From contig JAKSDO010000011.1 in NCBI GenBank assembly GCA_022360055.1, forward strand, positions 1 through 64,000: a DNA stretch of 64,000 nt, given 5' to 3'. Within the stretch, counting starts at the first letter, position 1, and each line of letters opens with the position of its first letter. Of this stretch, positions 38,174-47,665 are shown one piece after another. The translations under genes and the position numbers were made by a program. The stretch is from Cytophagales bacterium. Its GTDB lineage: Bacteria; Bacteroidota; Bacteroidia; Cytophagales; Cyclobacteriaceae. A model generated the notes under the pieces. It saw nothing but the letters and a program-made list of their open reading frames with translations. It did no database searches and was not told where the DNA came from.

Positions 38174-39889
38174 TTATTGATTGGCTTGGATCGCATAAGC
38201 GTGTTTCGGCATTTCGTGCGTATCAAAATAATCGAGGGCATCCTGTACGCGCATACGAAAATGATCTTCCCCAATTTTCTCAAATAATCCTGTTTTGCGC
38301 AGCGTATCCCGAACAGGACCGATGACCTCGGTCATATAAAATTCGATCTTTCTCATGCGACAATCATCAACAATTTCTTCCAGTCCTTTGGCAGCGCTGC
38401 TATCGAGCGCATAAATAGACTGTGCATTCAAAACAATAACTCGAAGGTCATCTCCTTTTCGCTCAATCATCTGCTCCAGACGATCCCTGAAATAGTTGAT
38501 ATTTGCAAAATAGAGCTCGGAATCAAATCGAAAAACGAGCGCATCCCTGCGTTCCTGAGCCTCCGGGAAGCGGGAAAGATTGCGGTAATAATTGGTATCG
38601 GGAAGCTTCCCCAATTCGGCCAAATGCGGGTACACGCTGCGGTGAATCACAAGCCCCAGCGATAGTACAACTCCTGTAAGGATCCCGATCTGGACACCAA
38701 AAACCAGGGTTGAAAGAAACGTCACCAGAAGCATGGCAAAATCTTTTTTATTCGTTTTGAATAATAAAACCGCAGATTTCACATCAATCAATCCGAATAC
38801 GGCCACCATGATTATGGATGCAAGTACGGCCTTGGGTAGGCTATAAAAAAAAGAAGTAAAAAAGAGCAAGGTCAATCCAACAATTACTGCGCTTATCCAC
38901 GAAGAAAGATTTGTGTTGGCTCCTGCCTGTTCATTTATTGCCGTTCTCGAAAACCCGCCGGAAACCGGGAAAGATCCAAACAAGGATCCTGTAAAATTGG
39001 CTATTCCCAAACCGATCAATTCCTTATTGGCAGATACCCGGTAATTCCTTTTTTTTGATTGAATGGCTTTTGAGATCGATATGGATTCCATAAATCCGAC
39101 CAGGGATATGAGTAAGGCCAACGGAAGCAATCTTGAAATCTCTGCGACGGATATTTCCGGCAATATGAAAGAAGGCAGGCCTTCCGGAACCGGACCGACA
39201 ATTTTGACGCCTGCCTTTTCCAATCCGAATGCATAAACTGCGGCAATCGCCAGGACGACTATGATTAACGGGCCGGGAATTGATTTGTTGATTTTCCGGA
39301 TCATGAAAATAATGACGATTCCCGCCAATCCCAATCCTATGGTAGGGAAATGTGATTTGTTTATGTCCGACGCCAGATTACCGAAAATTTCATGAATCAA
39401 ATTGCTCGATGGAACATCTATACCGAGTAAGTGTTTCAGTTGGCTCAATCCGATAATAATAGCGGCTGATGAAGTATAACCGCTGATAACAGGCTGGGAT
39501 AAAAAATTCACCAGAAATCCCATTTTGAACAGACCAAATAACAATTGCAATAATCCGACAATCATGGCCAAAAGGATCGCCAGTTTTACATAGGCATCAG
39601 AGCCCTGTGCAGCGAACTCACTAATTCCGGCTCCGATAAGTAACGATATCATAGCTACGGGCGCTACCGAAAGCTGTCTTGAGGTGCCAAATATCGAATA
39701 AATAATCTGTGGAACGAAGGCTGCATACAGACCGTAAATCGGAGGGAGGCCGGCAATCATGGCATAGGCCATCCCTTGCGGGATCAACATAATACCTACC
39801 GTAATGCCTGCCCACAAATCGCCTTTGAATATTGCTTTATCATAGGTGGGCAACCATTCAAAAACCGGTAGTATCTCCTTAATCTTCAC
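38174..39889 (-). CDS. SulP family anion transporter with STAS domain
   Basis: A 571-residue transporter starting with GTG at 39889. Membrane segments run from about 25 to 420, with the SulP signatures GLPPIYGLYAAFVPQ and NFTGSLFGSFPVSGGFSRTA. The C-terminal STAS domain (about 440-550) has VIVLNAQSIYALDSSAAKGL. It moves sulfate, bicarbonate or similar anions. A TATTTTTG promoter element lies upstream, so it is transcribed separately from lspA. Confidence 0.94.
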   Translation of the reverse strand: MKIKEILPVFEWLPTYDKAIFKGDLWAGITVGIMLIPQGMAYAMIAGLPPIYGLYAAFVPQIIYSIFGTSRQLSVAPVAMISLLIGAGISEFAAQGSDAYVKLAILLAMIVGLLQLLFGLFKMGFLVNFLSQPVISGYTSSAAIIIGLSQLKHLLGIDVPSSNLIHEIFGNLASDINKSHFPTIGLGLAGIVIIFMIRKINKSIPGPLIIVVLAIAAVYAFGLEKAGVKIVGPVPEGLPSFILPEISVAEISRLLPLALLISLVGFMESISISKAIQSKKRNYRVSANKELIGLGIANFTGSLFGSFPVSGGFSRTAINEQAGANTNLSSWISAVIVGLTLLFFTSFFYSLPKAVLASIIMVAVFGLIDVKSAVLLFKTNKKDFAMLLVTFLSTLVFGVQIGILTGVVLSLGLVIHRSVYPHLAELGKLPDTNYYRNLSRFPEAQERRDALVFRFDSELYFANINYFRDRLEQMIERKGDDLRVIVLNAQSIYALDSSAAKGLEEIVDDCRMRKIEFYMTEVIGPVRDTLRKTGLFEKIGEDHFRMRVQDALDYFDTHEMPKHAYAIQANQ

Positions 39890-39912
39890 AAACTGAAATT
39901 AAAATAAGGACG

Positions 39913-39920
39913 CAAAAATA
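39913..39920 (-). promoter_or_regulatory. -7 element (TATTTTTG) of the SulP gene
   Basis: Minus-strand TAnnTTTG match 24 bp upstream of the GTG start. Confidence 0.5.
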
Positions 39921-39987
39921 CCTACCTAATCTCGTGAATTCTGTGACAATAATTACAACAGGTCTGCGATTAGCATGTGTTAAACGG

Positions 39988-40623
39988 TTAAATTTTCTCA
40001 GACTCGACCTCCTGCGTAATTACCGTTTCTGCCGGCACCTCATCCGAATCTTGTTCTTTAAAAAACTGTTTCTGGAAAATCAGTATGATTGAAACGCCGA
40101 CAAAAATCGAAGCATCGGCAATGTTGAATATCGGCCATAAAGAGAGATAATCGCCACCGAACAGTGGTACCCAATCGGCGACTTTGCCCTCCCAGATGTC
40201 GATGTAAAACATGTCGATCACCTGTCCGTGAAACCAGGGTGTCGGAACATTTTCCGGGACATTTCCATCCAGCAGCACCCCGTAAAATGCGCTGTCAATC
40301 ACATTTCCTACTGCCCCTCCCAGTATCAAAGCAATGCACCAGCTCAGGCCTGCAGGCACCTTCTTTTTTATCAGGGTATACAAGTAATATCCAATGCCAA
40401 CCATAGCAATCAGCCGAAAGGTGGTCAGGGCAAACTTTCCAAATTCCGAACCGATTTCAAGCCCGAATGCCATTCCGGGATTTACCGTATAATGTATTTT
40501 GAACCAGTCTCCAAAAACCGGAATTTCATGCCCAAGATCCATATTGAAATAGACGAGCAGCTTTACGACCTGGTCCAACACTATAATTCCGAACGTGAGC
40601 AGATAATATTTAAGATATTTCAT
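39988..40623 (-). CDS. lspA: Lipoprotein signal peptidase (SPase II)
   Basis: A 211-residue inner-membrane aspartyl protease that cleaves prolipoprotein signal peptides. Four hydrophobic helices and the motifs NPGMAFG, GGAVGNVIDS and FNIADASIFVG are visible, with catalytic Asp in each of the latter two. It is longer than the usual 160-170 residues because of an insertion (about 125-165) between the catalytic motifs, and a charged tail. It lies 50 bp downstream of ileS; ileS-lspA linkage is common in bacteria. Confidence 0.95.
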   Translation of the reverse strand: MKYLKYYLLTFGIIVLDQVVKLLVYFNMDLGHEIPVFGDWFKIHYTVNPGMAFGLEIGSEFGKFALTTFRLIAMVGIGYYLYTLIKKKVPAGLSWCIALILGGAVGNVIDSAFYGVLLDGNVPENVPTPWFHGQVIDMFYIDIWEGKVADWVPLFGGDYLSLWPIFNIADASIFVGVSIILIFQKQFFKEQDSDEVPAETVITQEVESEKI

Positions 40624-40673
40624 TCTGTTTTTCTTCCGATTAAAAAAGTACTCAACTTTCTAACGCACAGTTG

Positions 40674-43600
40674 TCAATTAGGTTTTAATGCTTCTATACT
40701 TAATTTCACAACAAAAGAATCTATTTCCAGCTCTTTATAATTTTGCAGGGATTCCTGTACATCCAGCGTCAATGCCTGGGTTTCCGTGCAAATGTAATCC
40801 CAATTGCTCTTTATGCTTTGTGTAACGATCTCATTCCCATCATCTACGAGTACCTTAATCTTATCCTGTACTTCGAGCCCCAGGTCTTTTCGTAAATTCT
40901 GGATCCTGTTTACCAGGTCTCTGGCGATTCCCTCCTGCTGAAGCTCGTCGGTAATCGTAATATCCAATGCGACAGTGATGCCTCCTTCAGTGGCTACCGA
41001 CCAGCCCGGTATATCTTCGGATTGAACGAACAGATCGTTGTCCTTTAATGTGATATCTTTTCCATTTACCTGAAAGTCCAACTCACCATCCACTTCAAAC
41101 CTGGTAATTGATTCCTGATCAAGATTAGCAATCCGTTTGGACAAATCTTTCATCATGGGCCCGTAGAGCTGTCCCAGCTTTCTGAAGTTTGGCTTGGCTT
41201 TCTTTACAATGATCCCCGAAGTATTGTCGACATATTCAATCCCTTTTATATTCACTTCATTCAGGATTATATCTTCAACAGCCTGAATCCGGGCTTTAAC
41301 CTTCTTATCGAGAATTGGTATTAATATTCTTGAAAGAGGCTGGCGAACCTTCAGCTTGTGCTGTTTTCTCAAGGAATGTACCAGGGAAGAAATGCTTTGG
41401 GAAAGGTTCATCTTTTCTTCCAGATCCTGATTTATCCGTGAAGTATCCGGAACAGGAAAATCCGTCAGGTGCACGGAATTTGATCCATAGGCTCCTTCAC
41501 ATGTCAAATCCAGATAAAGCTTATCTGCATAAAACGGGGCTATGGGAGCGGCTAACTGAGCAACTGTCTTTAAGCATGAATGCAGGGATTGATACGCTGC
41601 TTTTTTATCGTCGTTCAAGCTTCCTTTCCAAAACCTCTTGCGGTTTAACCGAACGTACCAATTGCTTAAATCATCTATTACGAAATTCTGTATGGCCCTG
41701 GCGGCCCTGGTCGGTTCATAATCCGTATAAGCGGCATCTACCCGGGCAACTAATGAATTTAATTTGGATATGATCCATTGATCGCTCTCCGTTCTATTTT
41801 CAACAGGTATTTGCTCTTCTTCCCAATCAAAATCATCCAGATTGGCATACAAGGCAAAGAAGGAGTACGTATTCTGAAGCGTTCCAAAAAACCTCCTCTG
41901 TACCTCAACCACTCCGTTTATATCAAACTTCAGGTTGTCCCACGGATTTGCGTTGCTGATCATGTACCACCTGGTGGCGTCAGGTCCATGCTCGGCAATG
42001 GTTTCAAAAGGATCTACGGCATTTCCCAAGCGCTTGGACATTTTATTGCCGTCTTTATCCAATACCAGTCCGTTGGCAATCACATTTTTAAATGCTACCC
42101 GATCATATAGCATAACGGCGATGGTATGCAGGGTAAAAAACCAGCCCCTGGTCTGGTCCACACCTTCGGCAATAAAATCTGCCGGATATTTTTTATTAAA
42201 AATTTCCCTGTTTTCAAATGGATAATGCCATTGTGCATAAGGCATGGCGCCCGAATCAAACCATACATCAATGAGGTCCGGTTCCCTGAACATCTTCCTG
42301 CCTGAATCGGATGCCAGGTAAATCTCATCTACAAAAGGCCGGTGCAAATCAAACGCTTCGGGAATTTGCTTCTCCATGAATCCGGCCCGGACGGCCTTTT
42401 CTACCTCTTCTCTAAGCTCGGCAATTGATCCAATGCACTTTTCCTCTTTTCCGTCTTCCGTTCTCCAGATGGGCAAGGGGGTCCCCCAGAACCTGGAGCG
42501 GCTCAAATTCCAGTCAACAAGATTTTCCAACCAGTTGCCAAAACGGCCACTCCCCGTTGATTCGGGTTTCCAGTTAATCGTTTTATTCCATTCGACCAGT
42601 TGCTTTTTATACGCTGTAGTTCTTATAAACCACGAATCCATCGGATAATAAAGAACAGGTTTATCCGTACGCCAGCAATGCGGATAGGAGTGTACATATT
42701 TTTCTACCCTAAAAGCCTTATTCTCCTCTTTGAGCTTGATAGCGATGCGCACATCGGTCGGCCGGTAATTCGGATCATTTTCATCCTCGCCGGTATAGTT
42801 TTTCACATACATTCCGGCGAAGTCCGTGATCTCTTTCACAAACCTTCCCTGTTTATCGACAATGGGCACACCGTTTCCGTTATCATCTTTCACCAGCACT
42901 CCCGGCACACGGTTCTTTTCGCTCACTCTATAGTCATCGGCCCCGAACGTTTTTGCCAAATGCACGATCCCGGTTCCTTCTTCGATGGAAACAAAATCTC
43001 CCGAAAGCACGGTTAAGGCCGGCGGGGAAAGAGGGACGTAAGGCAACAATTGCTCATATTCCATACCGATGAGATCACTCCCCTTGTACCTTTCAACGAT
43101 GCGCCACGGAATCAGCTTATCTCCGGCTTCGTAATCGTCAAAGCTCAGATTTTCAGCCTTTTCATTAAAATATTTCTGTACCAGATCCGCCGCTAATATA
43201 ACGTTGACCGGCTTAAACGTATATTGATTGAATGTTCTTACTTTTACATAATTGATGTAATCCCCTACTGCGAGTGAATTATTGGCCGGCAGGGTCCACG
43301 GCGTGGTTGTCCAGGCCAGAAAATAATCATTCTCTGTTCCTTTGATCTTAAACTGAGCTACAAGCGAAGTATCTTTCACATCCCGGTATGCGCCCGGTTG
43401 GTTCAATTCATGAGAGCTCAATCCCGAACCGGCAGCCGGAGAATATGGTTGGATCGTATATCCTTTATAAAGCAAACCTTTGTCGTAAAACTTTTTGAGC
43501 AGATGCCATAAAGTTTCCATATATTTTTTATCGAAGGTGATGTAGGGGTCTTCCAGATCAACCCAATAGCCCATTTTCTCGGTAAGGTCATCCCACTCAC

Positions 43601-43985
43601 TTTTGTACTGCATTACAGCCTCGCGGCATTTTTGGTTGTACTCCTCAATTGAGATTTTCTTTCCTATATCCTCCTTGGTTATTCCCAGTTGTTTTTCAAC
43701 CTGAAGCTCAACGGGCAATCCGTGCGTATCCCATCCCCCTTTACGTTCGACTTTAAATCCCTTAAGCGTTTTATACCGGCAAAAAATATCCTTAACCGCT
43801 CTTGCAATTACATGGTGTATGCCGGGAGTTCCGTTTGCCGAAGGGGGGCCCTCGTAAAAAGTGTATTCCTGTTTTCCCTCCCTGTTTTCTAAGGAAGCTT
43901 CAAATATATTGTTCTTCTTCCAGTGAGCAAGTATATCGACACCCACCTGAGATAATTTAAGATTTTTGTTTTCCCTGTACTTCAC
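40674..43985 (-). CDS. ileS: Isoleucine--tRNA ligase
   Basis: About 1103 residues. No ATG is available; GTG at 43985 gives MKYREN, the usual opening for Bacteroidota IleS, while TTG at 43991 would add two residues. Class I motifs are the HIGH-type segment GTPGIHHVIARAVKD and KMSKR in DGNKMSKRLGN. The editing domain (about 200-420) and the C-terminal DUF5915-like extension are present. It belongs to the RND - ileS - lspA run. Confidence 0.96.
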   Translation of the reverse strand: MKYRENKNLKLSQVGVDILAHWKKNNIFEASLENREGKQEYTFYEGPPSANGTPGIHHVIARAVKDIFCRYKTLKGFKVERKGGWDTHGLPVELQVEKQLGITKEDIGKKISIEEYNQKCREAVMQYKSEWDDLTEKMGYWVDLEDPYITFDKKYMETLWHLLKKFYDKGLLYKGYTIQPYSPAAGSGLSSHELNQPGAYRDVKDTSLVAQFKIKGTENDYFLAWTTTPWTLPANNSLAVGDYINYVKVRTFNQYTFKPVNVILAADLVQKYFNEKAENLSFDDYEAGDKLIPWRIVERYKGSDLIGMEYEQLLPYVPLSPPALTVLSGDFVSIEEGTGIVHLAKTFGADDYRVSEKNRVPGVLVKDDNGNGVPIVDKQGRFVKEITDFAGMYVKNYTGEDENDPNYRPTDVRIAIKLKEENKAFRVEKYVHSYPHCWRTDKPVLYYPMDSWFIRTTAYKKQLVEWNKTINWKPESTGSGRFGNWLENLVDWNLSRSRFWGTPLPIWRTEDGKEEKCIGSIAELREEVEKAVRAGFMEKQIPEAFDLHRPFVDEIYLASDSGRKMFREPDLIDVWFDSGAMPYAQWHYPFENREIFNKKYPADFIAEGVDQTRGWFFTLHTIAVMLYDRVAFKNVIANGLVLDKDGNKMSKRLGNAVDPFETIAEHGPDATRWYMISNANPWDNLKFDINGVVEVQRRFFGTLQNTYSFFALYANLDDFDWEEEQIPVENRTESDQWIISKLNSLVARVDAAYTDYEPTRAARAIQNFVIDDLSNWYVRLNRKRFWKGSLNDDKKAAYQSLHSCLKTVAQLAAPIAPFYADKLYLDLTCEGAYGSNSVHLTDFPVPDTSRINQDLEEKMNLSQSISSLVHSLRKQHKLKVRQPLSRILIPILDKKVKARIQAVEDIILNEVNIKGIEYVDNTSGIIVKKAKPNFRKLGQLYGPMMKDLSKRIANLDQESITRFEVDGELDFQVNGKDITLKDNDLFVQSEDIPGWSVATEGGITVALDITITDELQQEGIARDLVNRIQNLRKDLGLEVQDKIKVLVDDGNEIVTQSIKSNWDYICTETQALTLDVQESLQNYKELEIDSFVVKLSIEALKPN

Positions 43986-44012
43986 ATTCAAATAATCTGG
44001 ATCAATTATCTA

Positions 44013-46442
44013 TTACTTCTGTAACTCTTTTACCACACCTATTCCGTTTTCCCGGATCGTAATTTTTTCGAGATTAATCTCTTCGTCTTCGTCCTCCTGA
44101 TAAAACTCATCGTAATGCTCTATTATAGGATGTGTATCTTTTCTGCGTTTACCATCATCAAACACCATTAACAGCGCAGGCAATACAATCAAATTGGCAA
44201 ACATAGCTATAAGCAACGTGGTGGAAGTGAGCAGGCCCAGCATTTTTGTACTGGTGAATTCTGAAAAACTAAAAATGATAAATCCTGCAAAAAGCACCAC
44301 CGAAGTATAAATCATACTTGCCCCTGTCTCTCGAATACTTCGGCTGATCGCCATCGGAACAAAAAAATTGTTTGCAAAAAGCTCCTGTCTGTATTTCGCT
44401 AAAAAATGGATGGAATCATCTACTGAAATTCCAAACACCACACTGAAAATCAATACGGTGCTCGGTCGCAACGCGATATCGAAATATCCCATTATGCCTG
44501 CGATCATGATCAAAGGGATGATGTTAGGTATTATGGATATGGCAATCATCTTTGGGTTTTTGAACAATATCCCCATTATGACGGCAATTATAATGAATGC
44601 CAATATCAAACTCTTTCGAAGGTTTTGAACCAGGAATTTATTCCCTTTTACAAACAATAGGGTTGTCCCCGTTGCTTTCGCCTCGATCTTGGAATCTGTA
44701 AAAAGTTCCTTAATCTTGTTGTGAACTACATGGTCCAAAAGTGAATCCAGCTTGATGGACCCGATATCAGCCACCTTCAAAGATATTCTCATCTTTTGCT
44801 GGTCTTCATCGACAAATGACTTCAAAATAGAATTCTCATTTCGCTCGCCAGTTAAATATCTTAAGATAAAGTTTCTATCGGACCTGGTGGGGAGACTGTA
44901 ATACGAGGGGTTGTTATTGTAAAAAGCCTGTCTTGTCGCCTTGAGCATACTCACGATAGATACAGGTTTTGAAATAACCTTCTGCTCACTCAAAAAATCT
45001 TCGAACTCACTTACTTTTTGAAGAAAAGATTGTTTGAGTACACCTTTCTTTTTGCCGGCATCCACGACAACCTCAAGCGGCATGATGCCACTAAAGTTTT
45101 CTTCGAAAAAGGCCAGATCCTTTTTTACCCGACTATTTTTTGGAACATCATCGACAATATAAGTAACAGCCTCAAGTTTCAGCAATCCCAGAAATGCCAC
45201 AAACAGTACCAAACCGGTGAATACGAAAACTCTGTATCTGTGCCGGTGAACCAACAGGTCCAATGAGGTCAATACAAAATCGATCAGCTTAAATTTTAAA
45301 TGCTTCAGTTGCTGCCCATGAGGGGTAGGTAAATAACTGAAAACGGCCGGAATCAATATAATACTCACCAAAAATGTAGCCATTATATTGATACTCGCGA
45401 CCAAACCAAACTCCACCAAATCCTTTATTCCAGTAAATACAAGTACAAGAAAACCAACTGCAGTAGTAAAATTAGTGATAAAGGCGACCAGACCAATTTT
45501 CCTTATTACATAACTCAAAGCACGGATCTTATTCCCGTGTAAATCAATGAGTTGGTGATACCGGTTGAGTAAATAAACACTGTTGGGTATCCCAATTACC
45601 ACGATAATAGGCGGAAGCAGTCCGGTCAGGATGGTTATTTCATAATTGAACAGGCCAAGCGTCCCCAGGGACCAGATGACTATCACAACTATGATTATCA
45701 AGGGAAAAACAACCGCATCCCAGGAACGGAAAAAGAACAACAGGATCAACGCGGTAATTACGATGGAAGCGATGAGAAAAATAATCAGCTCAATTCGCAA
45801 TCTCCCATTGACCTCCGTTCTTATATAGGGAAGTCCAACATACTTCAGTTCGATGCCTGTAGATTCGGAAAACGCATCGGCTATATGCTCTATATCTTTT
45901 ACTACGATATCTCTTCCTTTTGTATTTAAGATGGAATTATCAATGGATATGAGTATGAATGTTGCGCCGTTTTGCTCGTTTATGATTTGATCGCTGTAGA
46001 ATTTTTGATCCCTGGCAAAATTCAAAAGACTGTCGAGCGACTTCTGATCGTCCGGTACTTCCTCAAAAATAGGCTCAAGTAAAAATTTCTTGTTCTTCGA
46101 ATCTTTCTTTAACTTTTGAAAAAGCGGAATCGAAACGACTTGTTTTACGTGATTAATTGTCTGAAGCTCATCGCTCAGGTATTTGAATTTACGAAAATTG
46201 TCTACTTCATATAATGAAGTATCCTTGATTCCTATAGCTATAATATTTGCATCCTCCCCAAAATTCTCCTTGAATTTTGTAAAATACATCATGTCCGGAT
46301 CATCCGCAGGCACCGCGGTAAACAAGCTGTATGAAAATTGAACATCCTTGGCATGGTATGCCATGAAAATTGTAATTACCCCCAAAATGACAATCAGGGC
46401 CAATCGATTTTTAAGGACAATATGTGCTAACCTGGTCCACAT
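44013..46442 (-). CDS. RND/MMPL-family transporter
   Basis: An 809-residue membrane protein with two repeats, each one helix, a large periplasmic domain and five helices, ending in an acidic cytoplasmic tail. Features such as VVFGISVDDSIHFLAKYRQEL are typical of the MMPL/HpnN-like branch, which moves lipids or hydrophobic molecules rather than drugs. No adaptor or outer-membrane channel gene is nearby, which also fits a lipid-type exporter. Cargo unknown. It is first in the run leading into ileS (gap about 28 bp). Confidence 0.9.
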   Translation of the reverse strand: MWTRLAHIVLKNRLALIVILGVITIFMAYHAKDVQFSYSLFTAVPADDPDMMYFTKFKENFGEDANIIAIGIKDTSLYEVDNFRKFKYLSDELQTINHVKQVVSIPLFQKLKKDSKNKKFLLEPIFEEVPDDQKSLDSLLNFARDQKFYSDQIINEQNGATFILISIDNSILNTKGRDIVVKDIEHIADAFSESTGIELKYVGLPYIRTEVNGRLRIELIIFLIASIVITALILLFFFRSWDAVVFPLIIIVVIVIWSLGTLGLFNYEITILTGLLPPIIVVIGIPNSVYLLNRYHQLIDLHGNKIRALSYVIRKIGLVAFITNFTTAVGFLVLVFTGIKDLVEFGLVASINIMATFLVSIILIPAVFSYLPTPHGQQLKHLKFKLIDFVLTSLDLLVHRHRYRVFVFTGLVLFVAFLGLLKLEAVTYIVDDVPKNSRVKKDLAFFEENFSGIMPLEVVVDAGKKKGVLKQSFLQKVSEFEDFLSEQKVISKPVSIVSMLKATRQAFYNNNPSYYSLPTRSDRNFILRYLTGERNENSILKSFVDEDQQKMRISLKVADIGSIKLDSLLDHVVHNKIKELFTDSKIEAKATGTTLLFVKGNKFLVQNLRKSLILAFIIIAVIMGILFKNPKMIAISIIPNIIPLIMIAGIMGYFDIALRPSTVLIFSVVFGISVDDSIHFLAKYRQELFANNFFVPMAISRSIRETGASMIYTSVVLFAGFIIFSFSEFTSTKMLGLLTSTTLLIAMFANLIVLPALLMVFDDGKRRKDTHPIIEHYDEFYQEDEDEEINLEKITIRENGIGVVKELQK

Positions 46443-46456
46443 CGTAAAACGAGGTG

Positions 46457-46464
46457 CAAAGGTA
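46457..46464 (-). promoter_or_regulatory. -7 element (TACCTTTG) of the RND-ileS-lspA run
   Basis: Minus-strand TAnnTTTG match 15 bp upstream of the RND start codon. Confidence 0.55.
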
Positions 46465-46918
46465 ATGAAAATTAAATTTATACTTATACATTCATTGAAT
46501 TGTTTGGGAAGGGATGTGCCTGAAACACAACCTTAAATTCGAACGCTTCCAAGTATCCGCAGCCGTCAAATTCGGCCGTTCCACCGCGGTTCAAATATCC
46601 GATAGAACGAGCCCGGCAAGTTGACGGCCTGAATAATTAATCTGAATTTTTCGCCAAGTACTCGCTATGTAAATGTTTCCCCCAAAAACACACTTCTATT
46701 TGAAAAAAACCTACATCACGGGCTTCTGGTGAATATCTTGAAATGTACCCGCCCGGAATGGTATGTAATGCCAGACTTAAAAATTAAAAAAAATCAAATG
46801 AACATCATTTTATCCAATTTTCTTGACGTACTCCGACGAGGTCAGATCCATATCCTTTCACTTACCTGATTATATTTAAGGTATAAACAAAAGCAATTGT
46901 AGCATAAAACAGAAAGAA
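46465..46918. other. About 450-bp divergent spacer without a gene
   Basis: Holds a long-arm inverted pair GCCGTCAA (46562-46569) and TTGACGGC (46621-46628), and an AT-rich tract near 46785-46815. No supported gene or RNA recognised. Confidence 0.5.
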
Positions 46919-47305
46919 ATGAAGGGGCTTTTGATTTTAACGATTGCATTCGTCTCCGTATTTTCAAACGTCAATGCACAGCGATACAGAAATCAAAGTA
47001 ATCTCGGCAATGAAGAGATGGTTAAATTCATTGCCTTGAAAAACGGAGATATTGTCGAATTCAATTGGATTATTAATTCTACGAGAGCCATTAAGTCTAT
47101 TGAGTTGAAAAAGGGGAATGTCAGCTCAAACTCAATCGAATGGGAAACGGTAAAGAAGATCACTGACGAGGATAAAAAGTATATTGATTATTTACCCGAC
47201 CTTGGGAAGGTACTTTATAAACTTATCCTGACGGATGAGAGTGGGGCGATCAGTGAATACGAACCTGAATTCAGACTTAAAAAGGATGGAGTAGCCCTTC
47301 TTTAA
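46919..47305 (+). CDS. Small secreted hypothetical protein
   Basis: A 128-residue protein with a signal peptide (MKGLLILTIAFVSVFSNVNAQ) preceded by a purine-rich AGAAAGAA. The mature part, with KSIELKKGNVSSNSIEWETVKKI and YKLILTDESGAISEYEPEFRL, looks like a single fibronectin- or Ig-like beta-sandwich. It has its own terminator. I do not recognise a family. Confidence 0.72.
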   Translation: MKGLLILTIAFVSVFSNVNAQRYRNQSNLGNEEMVKFIALKNGDIVEFNWIINSTRAIKSIELKKGNVSSNSIEWETVKKITDEDKKYIDYLPDLGKVLYKLILTDESGAISEYEPEFRLKKDGVALL

Positions 47306-47347
47306 AAATATGAGGTGGATAATTTGTGTTATTGTTTAATAATATCG

Positions 47348-47369
47348 GCCGGCTCGTCCGGCTTTTTTT
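47348..47369 (+). terminator. Rho-independent terminator of the small secreted protein gene
   Basis: GCCGG-CTCGT-CCGGC followed by seven T, 43 bp after the stop codon. Confidence 0.85.
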
Positions 47370-47404
47370 ATTTGCGGCGTGAGCATTCCTGTACGGCAGC
47401 AATC

Positions 47405-47665
47405 AGGGATCACTCCGACAACCTGTGGGAAAGGATAATAAAACGGTTATTTGCAAGATCATCTGAAAAGTAAGGATTTCTACCATAGGTCATAAAAGTA
47501 TCTGACAAAGGAAAACCAGCCGGTCCACAGAAATGTTTTTGATCATCTGTATGCCAGGACACTCAGAGCCAACCACAGGGCAACACCGCGTCTTGAGAAG
47601 AAGTCCGACAGCAACACAGAAATACCGATGGATCCCAAATTTGCTCCGGTCCTACCGGTTTCACC
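47405..47665 (-). repeat. Repeat B: reverse copy of repeat A fused to the CCGG-hairpin module
   Basis: 47405-47640 on the minus strand matches 29787-30101 without the latter's 81-bp extra segment. At its end, 47641-47665 carries the CCGGTcctACCGG module that also ends the 70-bp repeats at 93, 5611 and 15346. The stop codon (TGA) of the M14 peptidase gene falls inside this module. Confidence 0.75.
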
